A stretch of 64,000 nt of DNA from Flavobacteriales bacterium (GTDB lineage Bacteria > Bacteroidota > Bacteroidia > Flavobacteriales_F > PHOS-HE28): positions 434,001-498,000 of the forward strand of contig JADJLR010000008.1 in assembly GCA_016710015.1 (NCBI GenBank), read 5' to 3'. The translations under genes were made by a program, and so were the position numbers. How positions within the stretch are numbered: the first letter of the stretch is position 1; each line of letters opens with the position of its first letter. Below the pieces are notes generated by a model. It did no database searches. It was not told where the DNA came from and was given only the letters and a program-made list of their open reading frames with translations. This document shows positions 57,702-64,000 of the stretch, in pieces.

Positions 57702-57878
57702 GGTATTAAAGGAACGAGATCCGGCGGAGAACGGAACGATCCGCAACGCTCATGGTCGGTACCAGATGTTCCGGAAAGGTCGCATTTGTAATCACATGAA
57801 AATGTGATTGCGCCATTTCCGACGATCTGCCAATATTGCACCTCGGACCAAGAACCCGACATCAATCCCGCATGTATT

Positions 57879-58445
57879 ATGAAGCATATGATACTCCTGC
57901 TCCTGGCCATCACCTTGTTCTCCTGTGCGAAGGAGGACACCGCGCCTGACACCCCTGCCGCACCGTCCGCACCGAGCGGTGGCTTTACGATCCCCACCAC
58001 CAGCTTCTGGCGGATCAATTCGGTGAACAACGGTGGCAGTGCCGAGATCGTGAGCGTGAACGTCGCCGGCAACAACATGGGCCTGAACAAGCCCTTCCCC
58101 GATGCTGGGTACGGCTACTGCCAGCTCCGGGTGTTCTTCGACAACCCCAACCTGGATATTCGCGCGTTGGTGCCCGAGGGCGGCTCCATCGCCTACCCGA
58201 TCACGATCAATTCCGATGCGGGCAACGACTCGCTCCGTGTGCAGCTGGATGTGGTGGACCAGAACAGCGGCACCAATGGGAACTACTTCTACCGTTCCAC
58301 CGGTGGCAAGGTGCACATCTCCAAGTCCAACGGCAAATTACGCTTCAGCAGTGAAGGCGTACTGCCCATGTCCGGCGTGAAATATCCGGCCATGCAGGAC
58401 TACATCTATTCCTGCCAGCTGGAATTCTCGCAGGTACAGCCGTGA
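57879..58445 (+). CDS. lipoprotein of unknown function
   Basis: 188 aa from ATG 57879, which places MKHMILLLLAITLFSCAKED as a lipoprotein signal (lipobox LFSC). A Pro/Ala-rich linker follows, then a beta-rich domain (FWRINSVNNGGSAEIVSVNV, CQLRVFFDNPNLDIRALVPE). The family is not recognised. It is divergent from the P-loop kinase and is bracketed by the kinase start (57701) and a copy of that start (58496-58576), as if inserted there. Confidence 0.7.
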   Translation: MKHMILLLLAITLFSCAKEDTAPDTPAAPSAPSGGFTIPTTSFWRINSVNNGGSAEIVSVNVAGNNMGLNKPFPDAGYGYCQLRVFFDNPNLDIRALVPEGGSIAYPITINSDAGNDSLRVQLDVVDQNSGTNGNYFYRSTGGKVHISKSNGKLRFSSEGVLPMSGVKYPAMQDYIYSCQLEFSQVQP

Positions 58446-58495
58446 GCGGCCCGGCCCCATCGCGGTGACGGTGGCGTGTGCGAAGGACCGATCAC

Positions 58496-58576
58496 GGCCA
58501 AGGCTTTGGCGAAGTAGGTCTTACCCGATCCCGGCAAGCCCATGACCATGATCAAGCGAGCTGTTGGATGCTCCAT
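58496..58576 (-). pseudogene. 5' fragment of a second P-loop kinase copy
   Basis: 81 bp match 57621-57701 with 8 differences, and every difference is silent: both encode MEHPTARLIMVMGLPGSGKT followed by YFAKALA. Beyond this point the frame leaves homology and stops. The silent-only divergence means the copy was a functional gene elsewhere until it was truncated here, or that it is a strain variant joined in assembly. Confidence 0.85.
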
Positions 58577-58615
58577 GTTCTTATCGGAACAGGTTCTGGG
58601 CGAGATCTAGGTTGA

Positions 58616-58680
<65 letters not shown>

Positions 58681-58687
58681 GGGTCTG

Positions 58688-58862
58688 GGGGTCTGGAGGT
58701 TCTGCCGCGGTTCTGCGGCTCTGCGCGGTCTGGGTTCTGCGGTGGTCCTGCGGTCCTGCGGTTCCACATTCCGCGTTCCACATTCTTCTTTCTACATTCT
58801 GCATTCTACATTCTACATTCTGCGCTTCTACATTCTGCGGTTCTGCGATTCCACATTCCCCT
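58688..58862. repeat. degenerate short-word tandem repeat
   Basis: Successive variants of TTCTGCGG and of TTCTACATTC or TTCCACATTC fill about 175 bp. No coding capacity is supported. It adjoins the G-run tract, so part may be artefactual. Confidence 0.65.
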
Positions 58863-59116
58863 CCTCACCCCCCGCCCTTGTCCCTTCTATTGCACGCGTC
58901 GCGAGAACGTGCTCCTCATTCCATGATCGCCTCCATCCGGCCCTGACGCGCTTGTTGGCCCTGCGGATCGCTGCGCAACCTGTGTTCACTGGGACGTGGA
59001 ATGAAGCACTCGCTCTTGGACCTCGCGCGGATCTTCCAGCGCAATACCGCTTGGAACGGACGCTTCACCACCCGGGTGCATAGTTTCGTGACCACCACCT
59101 TTGCCCAATGGACCCC

Positions 59117-60829
59117 ATGAAAAACATCGCCGCCTCCCTGATCACTTGTCTCCTGCTATTCCATGGCCACCAACTTGGTGCACAGAGCCTGCAATGGGCC
59201 GGGCAGTTGGGCAGCCCCGGTTCGGTGTACACGCAAGCCATCGCGCTGGACGCCGATGGGAACACGTACACCACCGGCTGGTTCTCGGGCACGGCCGACT
59301 TCGACCCCGGTACGGCCACCACCAACCTGACCGTGGGGGTGGGCGGCAACACGGACATTTTCGTCAGCAAATTGGATGCACTCGGCCAGTTCGTGTGGGT
59401 AAAGCAACTGGGAGGCAACGGCTACGATTATGCGCGGGCGATCGCGCTGGACCAGGCCGGCAACATCCACATCGCGGGCGATTTCCAAGGCACTGCGGAC
59501 TTCGACCCCGGACCGAACACGTTCCCGATCACCAGCAATGCCGGTGGGCAGAACGACGTTTTCGTGTGCAAGCTGGACCCGTCGGGCAATTTCATCTGGG
59601 CCAAACGCATGGGCGGCACGGGCAGCGAACGCGGCTTCGGCATTGCGGTGAACAGCGCACAAGAGGTGTACACCACAGGTAATTTCTCCGGTACCGCCGA
59701 CTTCGATCCCGGGACCGCCGAGGCGACCCTCACTGGCGCCGGACCGGACATCTACGTGAGCAAACTGGACGCCTTCGGGAACTTCGTCTGGGTGAAGCAA
59801 ATGGGCGGTCCGGGCGATGATGCCGCGCTGGCCATCACGCTGGCACAAGGGGGTGATGTGCTGCTCACCGGCTACTTCCGCGGCGCGGCGGACTTCGACC
59901 CCGGTCCGGAAACCCAGGTCCTCAATGCGGCCGGAGGGCTGGGCGAGAGCGATGCCTTCGTCTGCCGACTGAGCGCCGAAGGGAGCCTGGTGTGGGCCGG
60001 TGGCATGGGTGGTGAGGCACGCGACATCGGATACGCCATCGCGGCGGGACCCTCCGGTCAGGTGTGCTTCACCGGTTCCTTCACGGGTGTCGCCGACTTC
60101 GATCCCGGACCTGCAACGGTCGAGCTGGTCAGTGCCTCGGACTTCGATCGGAGCATCTTCGTAGCGCAGCTCAACGGCGCGGGCAATTTCCAATGGGCGG
60201 GACAGTTGGGTGGGCCCAATGCGGGCGACGGACTGGGCATCGCCGTGGATGCCGACGGCGGTGTGTACAGCACCGGTTTCTTCAATGGTCCGGTGGACTT
60301 CGACCCGGGCGCCGCAGAACTGATCCTAACGGCGGAGGGCATCGCCGATGCCTTCATTTCGAAGTTGCATTCGGACGGAACGGTCGACTGGGCGGCTCGG
60401 CTCGGTGGCGCCGGACAACTCGGCGGCAGCGCGATCGCCGTACTGCCCAATGGAACGGTGCATGCCACGGGCTTCTTCTTCGGCACCGCCGACCTTGACC
60501 CCGGCCCCAACAGCTTCAACCTGACGGCGCCGCCGAACACCGCCAACAGCTATGTGCTGCGTTTGGTGGATCCATCCACGGGGCTCTCCTACACGACCGG
60601 ACCGCACGATATGCTGCGCATCTATCCCAACCCCAGCGCGGGGCCCATCACGGTGAGCGCCACCGGGACACTGGATGAACTGGTGGTACACGACGCGTTG
60701 GGGCGAACGGTCCACCGCAGCCGACCGGGCAGCAACGCGCATACACTGCAACTACCTGCACCGGGCGCCTATGTTGTTCGCGTGACGATGAACGGGAACA
60801 CCGTGGAGCGCAGGGTGCTGGTGCATTGA
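59117..60829 (+). CDS. secreted SBBP-like repeat protein with T9SS type A domain
   Basis: 570 aa from ATG 59117 (signal peptide MKNIAASLITCLLLFHGHQL, then GAQ); another ATG lies three codons upstream. About nine repeats of roughly 50 residues carry GTADFDPG followed by F(V)SKLD..G.FVW.KQ(L/M)GG, for example GNTYTTGWFSGTADFDPGTA. The end is a type A sorting domain (LRIYPNPSAGPITVSATG, VVHDALGRTVHR, LPAPGAYVVRVTMNGN). It is exported by T9SS. No operon partner is seen. Confidence 0.9.
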   Translation: MKNIAASLITCLLLFHGHQLGAQSLQWAGQLGSPGSVYTQAIALDADGNTYTTGWFSGTADFDPGTATTNLTVGVGGNTDIFVSKLDALGQFVWVKQLGGNGYDYARAIALDQAGNIHIAGDFQGTADFDPGPNTFPITSNAGGQNDVFVCKLDPSGNFIWAKRMGGTGSERGFGIAVNSAQEVYTTGNFSGTADFDPGTAEATLTGAGPDIYVSKLDAFGNFVWVKQMGGPGDDAALAITLAQGGDVLLTGYFRGAADFDPGPETQVLNAAGGLGESDAFVCRLSAEGSLVWAGGMGGEARDIGYAIAAGPSGQVCFTGSFTGVADFDPGPATVELVSASDFDRSIFVAQLNGAGNFQWAGQLGGPNAGDGLGIAVDADGGVYSTGFFNGPVDFDPGAAELILTAEGIADAFISKLHSDGTVDWAARLGGAGQLGGSAIAVLPNGTVHATGFFFGTADLDPGPNSFNLTAPPNTANSYVLRLVDPSTGLSYTTGPHDMLRIYPNPSAGPITVSATGTLDELVVHDALGRTVHRSRPGSNAHTLQLPAPGAYVVRVTMNGNTVERRVLVH

Positions 60830-60844
60830 GGCGCGAACAATCAC

Positions 60845-61045
60845 CTAATTGACCGGTGCGACCTTGGGCGCGGATCCCAACAGTACCCGCCAAACGATCG
60901 CCCCAAGCAGGAGGGGCACGCCGATGGGTATGGTGATCAGCAGCAGCCAGTGGTACGTGAAGTCCACCGCGTAGGCCAGCGGGATCGGCAACACGATCGC
61001 CACGGCCAGCACGATGATCAGGATGTTGAGGGACTTGCGGAGCAT
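60845..61045 (-). CDS. small two-helix membrane protein
   Basis: 66 aa from ATG 61045 (MLRKSLNILIIVLAVAIVLP); an upstream ATG at 61105 would add a basic stretch. Two hydrophobic helices (about 6-25 and 31-54) and a short tail SAPKVAPVN. The family is not known. It is convergent with the T9SS gene ending at 60829. Confidence 0.5.
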   Translation of the reverse strand: MLRKSLNILIIVLAVAIVLPIPLAYAVDFTYHWLLLITIPIGVPLLLGAIVWRVLLGSAPKVAPVN

Positions 61046-61156
61046 GGGGTTCAGCAAGGTAGGCAGGGCGCTTCGCGCGGTGGGGCGTTCACGTTCTACG
61101 TACACTCAAGCACGTTCGCCAAGGTGGCCATGGCGCAGTATTCGCGAATGGCCTGG

Positions 61157-61600
61157 TCAGCGCTTTCTGTCGTAGTTGCGTTTGGACCGGTACCACTTGG
61201 GCTTGGGTGGCGTCTGGTCCACCACCTCGATGCCATTCGCACGCAGCACGGCCTCGATCTCCGCTGCCTTGCATCCGTACTGAAGAGCAAGCGCATCACT
61301 CGTCACCCCTTTCAAGTAGTTCCGCGTGATCGCATCCTGCTGCTCGCCATTGAACCACCGTTGCTTCTTGATCGCGGCCGGACTGGACACCGGAGCCGGG
61401 GGTATGGGCTTCTCCAAGAACGCTCGAATGCGTTCCAGCACTGAGGCATCGACCTCAAGCACATACTTCCCTCTGCGACTTCCGTTGTGGACCGTCTCTG
61501 TTATCCGAACCGCAGGTCCGCTTCCGGAACCTTTGATCCGGTCCAACAAATAGGTCTTGTCGAAATGGTCGAAGACCTCGGTGTGGAGTATCGTTTCCAT
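61157..61600 (-). CDS. hypothetical protein with PUR/DUF3276-like N-terminus
   Basis: 147 aa. The N-terminal half (DKTYLLDRIKGSGSGPAVRI, TETVHNGSRRGKYVLEVDAS) has the beta-strand pattern of PUR-alpha-like ssDNA/RNA-binding domains (KTYFFDVR..., ITITESK), but the match is faint. A Pro/Ala linker leads to a helical part (QQDAITRNYLKGVTSDALAL) that could be a helix-turn-helix, and a basic tail (KWYRSKRNYDRKR). A nucleic-acid-binding role is plausible but unproven. Confidence 0.6.
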   Translation of the reverse strand: METILHTEVFDHFDKTYLLDRIKGSGSGPAVRITETVHNGSRRGKYVLEVDASVLERIRAFLEKPIPPAPVSSPAAIKKQRWFNGEQQDAITRNYLKGVTSDALALQYGCKAAEIEAVLRANGIEVVDQTPPKPKWYRSKRNYDRKR

Positions 61601-61730
61601 GGCGGGGTTAGTAAAGAGGATCGTTTCGTAGCACGTACGCTTTTACACGAACGCGGAACGGACAAGGTGACGCTGGGTCAGAGAGGGGTGATAGGGTGCC
61701 ACTATCCTGCAAAGCATTTGGGTCACGAAC

Positions 61731-62252
61731 TCACTTCAAGCGCTTGCAGCGCGTGGGAAACGCACCCGAAGCCACGATCGCGGCCAACTCCTTCGCCGGA
61801 TCCGCATACTTCAGGCGTAGCCCGCAGTCGTACATCTCTTCGAATGGATCGCGGAACGCAATACCATCAACCAACTCCGCAAGTGTCGGTGCTTGTTCCA
61901 GGGATGCGTATTCGGCGTAGGACCATTTCAAGAACACGGTGTTCAGGCCGACTCCCCGGTTGTCCAACAGGTAGCCATTGCCAAGCACGGTGGGAACGCT
62001 CAACGCCCCGTTCTGCACAAGATCTTTCGGGTGCGGGTAGTTCACCACCTCCTTTCCATCCGCCGATAGGGTGATCGGCACCGCGTCGCCCACATCCACC
62101 CGGGTGCGGTATACGATGGCGGGCGGGCCAGCGGCCTCGACGGTTGCCGGCCCTGCTCTGTTCGGAGCTTCCTCTGCGGGCACCTGCGCTTCTTTATGCG
62201 AACAGCAGGAAGCGATCGCTGCTGATAGGACCAATCCAATTGCTTTGTTCAT
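61731..62252 (-). CDS. small lipoprotein overlapping a C10 protease gene
   Basis: 173 aa from ATG 62252, with signal MNKAIGLVLSAAIASCCSHK (lipobox IASC). A globular domain (about 45-170) has YRTRVDVGDAVPITLSADGK and FRDPFEEMYDCGLRLKYADP. The family is not recognised. Its start overlaps the C10 peptidase stop by 4 bp (ATGA), so the two are coupled. In Streptococcus and Bacteroides C10 proteases are encoded beside small inhibitor proteins, so an inhibitor or immunity role is a reasonable guess (inference). Confidence 0.7.
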   Translation of the reverse strand: MNKAIGLVLSAAIASCCSHKEAQVPAEEAPNRAGPATVEAAGPPAIVYRTRVDVGDAVPITLSADGKEVVNYPHPKDLVQNGALSVPTVLGNGYLLDNRGVGLNTVFLKWSYAEYASLEQAPTLAELVDGIAFRDPFEEMYDCGLRLKYADPAKELAAIVASGAFPTRCKRLK

Positions 62253-64000
62253 CGCGCTATGATCAGACGTTGGTTCCGGATCCCTTGGTCCATTGTGGCT
62301 TGCAGTACGTAGGTACCGACCGCGAGGTCCGACACGTCCACATCGATGAACTCCGCCGACCCTGCCACCGTCAGCTCCTTCACGCTTGCGCCCTGCATAT
62401 CCAGCAGGACCAAACCATTCAATCGACCTGAACCCACACCACGTTCCACCCGGAAACGGTCGGATGTCGGATTGGGGTAGATGGCCAAAGCGCTTGCGCC
62501 GTGCTGTTCTTCCACGCCGACCAGTGCCGTTCGGGTCAGGTTCAGTTGCAAGAGGTAGGTGCCCACTTCGCCGGCGAAATACGGCGCTACACGGAAGTGC
62601 ACTGTACCACCATTCTGCACCGTGATCGCATCGGCCATGACATCGTCGAACGTGCTGGACCACGTGTTGCCGTCCGTGGACCACGTGAACAGGCCATCAG
62701 CCGTGTAGGTGTTCCCATTGCCACTGTTATACGAGTCGTGCAAGCGCGCGTTCACGGTATAGTCGTAGCCGCCCGCTAACACCAGCTTGTAGTGGTCCAG
62801 GTCATTGGTCACATGCAGATTGGAGCCCTGGGTGCTCACACTTGCGGTATTCCCCGAAAAATTCACGGGCAAGGCGTAGGCCTGCGCCACGGAGTTGTTC
62901 ACCTCGTAACTGTCCGGTTGGGTGGCGGGTGCCACCACGGTGACCGTGATCGGGTTACTGAAGCTGCCGGTGCCGGTGAGCTCCCAGCCGCTCCCGGGAT
63001 CGTGCAAGGCGGCCACCAAGTACGTGCCCGGTGGCACCGTTACCGTGGCCAGACCAAAGGTGAGGTAGGGCGCGAGGTAGGTGTAGCCGGACGGAAGTCC
63101 ATTGGATTCGGTATAGGTTCCGATGGTCTGTGCGAAGCTGCCATCCAGGTTGTACAAGCTCACATCATACTCACCCACGAAGGTCGAGCCGCCGTCGTTC
63201 ACGATGTTGAGGTTGACGGAGACCGACCCACCCTGCGTCAGATCCCCGCTCGGCGTTACCGTCATGCTGGAATTCAAGGCGATCGTGTTGTAGTTGACCA
63301 CCGTGATCTGCGCGTAGTTGGTATAAGAGCCACTGTTGGCCACTTGCACCCAGTTCCCACCTGTTGGCCGGTAATAGATCCCAACGGAATAGGTGCCGGG
63401 CAGCATACCGTACATGCCGGTGCTGGAGAACGTAAGCCCATCCGTGTACATATAATTCGACTGCAGGGTGAAGCCGCTGAGGACCTCGACGTAGTCCACG
63501 AAGTTGCCGGCGGCATCGAACACCGCTGCGCAGTAGTCGCCGTTGAAGGTCCCCGTGCCGTTGTTCACGATGTTGGTATACACGTCGAAGGCCTGCCCAT
63601 ACCCCAGCGTGGATGCAGAGGGCGATACGTAGTCGTACAAGGCCATGCCGTAAGTGACCGATGTAGCCGGAGGCTGGATGCCGATGATGACCTCTTGGCC
63701 GGCGTTGTACCCGCCGGATCCGCCCCCGATCCCTGTTCCCGGTGGGTTCAGGGCGTTCACGGTGAAGTAGCCATTATGAGCACCGCCCCAGCCCCAGTTG
63801 AAGTGGAAGAAGTTGTTGTCGTCGTATCCATCGCACACGAAAGCGTGCCCCCCGCCATCGCCGAATCCATCATAAAGAATAGGCCGCCCCGCATCCAGCT
63901 CGGTGCGTAACAAATCGATCCATTGGGCCTGCGCATAATTCTCCCGGGCCACGCCGGAGAGCGTGGACCGATAGCCGAAGTACGTGCGCAAGGCGTACTC
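62249..64000 (-). CDS. C10 (streptopain-like) cysteine protease with T9SS type A domain, partial
   Basis: The frame is open at the window edge; about 583 residues are visible. The catalytic-domain end has DAGRPILYDGFGDGGGHAFV, then CDGYDDNNFFHFNWGWGGAH, with the catalytic His in GGHAFVCDGYD. The catalytic Cys would lie outside. Beta-sandwich modules follow (VTVTPSGDLTQGGSVSVNLN), then a pre-peptidase-like C-terminal domain (SYEVNNSVAQAYALPVNF). The end is a type A sorting domain (LAIYPNPTSDRFRVERG, LAVGTYVLQATMDQGIRNQR). It is exported by T9SS and coupled to the lipoprotein gene at its 3' end. Confidence 0.9.
   Translation of the reverse strand, partial: EYALRTYFGYRSTLSGVARENYAQAQWIDLLRTELDAGRPILYDGFGDGGGHAFVCDGYDDNNFFHFNWGWGGAHNGYFTVNALNPPGTGIGGGSGGYNAGQEVIIGIQPPATSVTYGMALYDYVSPSASTLGYGQAFDVYTNIVNNGTGTFNGDYCAAVFDAAGNFVDYVEVLSGFTLQSNYMYTDGLTFSSTGMYGMLPGTYSVGIYYRPTGGNWVQVANSGSYTNYAQITVVNYNTIALNSSMTVTPSGDLTQGGSVSVNLNIVNDGGSTFVGEYDVSLYNLDGSFAQTIGTYTESNGLPSGYTYLAPYLTFGLATVTVPPGTYLVAALHDPGSGWELTGTGSFSNPITVTVVAPATQPDSYEVNNSVAQAYALPVNFSGNTASVSTQGSNLHVTNDLDHYKLVLAGGYDYTVNARLHDSYNSGNGNTYTADGLFTWSTDGNTWSSTFDDVMADAITVQNGGTVHFRVAPYFAGEVGTYLLQLNLTRTALVGVEEQHGASALAIYPNPTSDRFRVERGVGSGRLNGLVLLDMQGASVKELTVAGSAEFIDVDVSDLAVGTYVLQATMDQGIRNQRLIIAR

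Noticed and set aside
57804..57878. Longer N-terminus for the lipoprotein gene at 57879
   Set aside because: It would bury the lipoprotein signal MKHMILLLLAITLFSCAKED inside the protein.

Overview
The window looks like a chromosomal piece of an uncultured, fairly GC-rich member of the Bacteroidota, most likely Flavobacteriales. The evidence is at least six secreted proteins with type IX secretion (T9SS) C-terminal sorting domains, a type B (gliding-associated) sorting domain, SprB-like and SBBP repeats, a TonB-dependent receptor with a carboxypeptidase-like N-terminal domain, a two-component regulator with a periplasmic propeller, and a TAnnTTTG-type promoter. No rRNA, tRNA, CRISPR array, transposase or integrase was recognised. 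Four tracts of G/C/A homopolymers (about 30375-30936, 33006-33140, 55467-55912 and 58616-58680), with nearby single-base frameshifts, look like assembly or consensus failures. One of them cuts a cyclase gene whose two ends are recognisable on either side.

Layout. 1-8.5 kb: partial aldo/keto reductase, OmpR-type two-component pair, coiled-coil membrane protein, MacB-like ABC export operon (adaptor, permease, ATPase), RidA protein and MscS channel. 8.6-14.7 kb: an AIPR-family (phage abortive infection) protein, an SLC13 anion transporter, a TMEM220-like protein and a TonB-dependent receptor. 14.8-21.5 kb: a tetR-tolC-adaptor-RND efflux operon closed by a strong terminator. 21.7-25.3 kb: asnS followed by a DinD-like gene, an addiction-module antitoxin/toxin pair and an ArsC-like protein. 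Two decayed copies of the asnS 3' end sit between these cargo units. 25.7-30.3 kb: two large secreted T9SS proteins. 30.3-35 kb: a damaged region with gene fragments (TonB-like, sorting domain), a hypothetical gene and a broken class III cyclase. 35-54 kb: secreted and envelope proteins and a propeller sensor kinase with its NarL-type regulator. 54-64 kb: nitroreductase-like protein, split phosphotransferase/P-loop kinase pair, lipoproteins, another T9SS protein and a C10 (streptopain-like) protease with an overlapping lipoprotein gene.

The most interesting signal is a repeated pattern of duplicated gene ends flanking small cargo. It is clearest at asnS (three tandem 3' ends separating dinD and the toxin-antitoxin pair). 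It recurs at the P-loop kinase (a 5' end copy 0.9 kb upstream that differs only at synonymous sites), at the kinase/phosphotransferase junction (a 152-bp duplication carrying hairpins that keeps ATGA coupling), and at a PQQ-propeller gene pair. The asnS case fits insertion by elements that carry a replacement gene end. Some of the other cases could be strain-variant mis-assembly.
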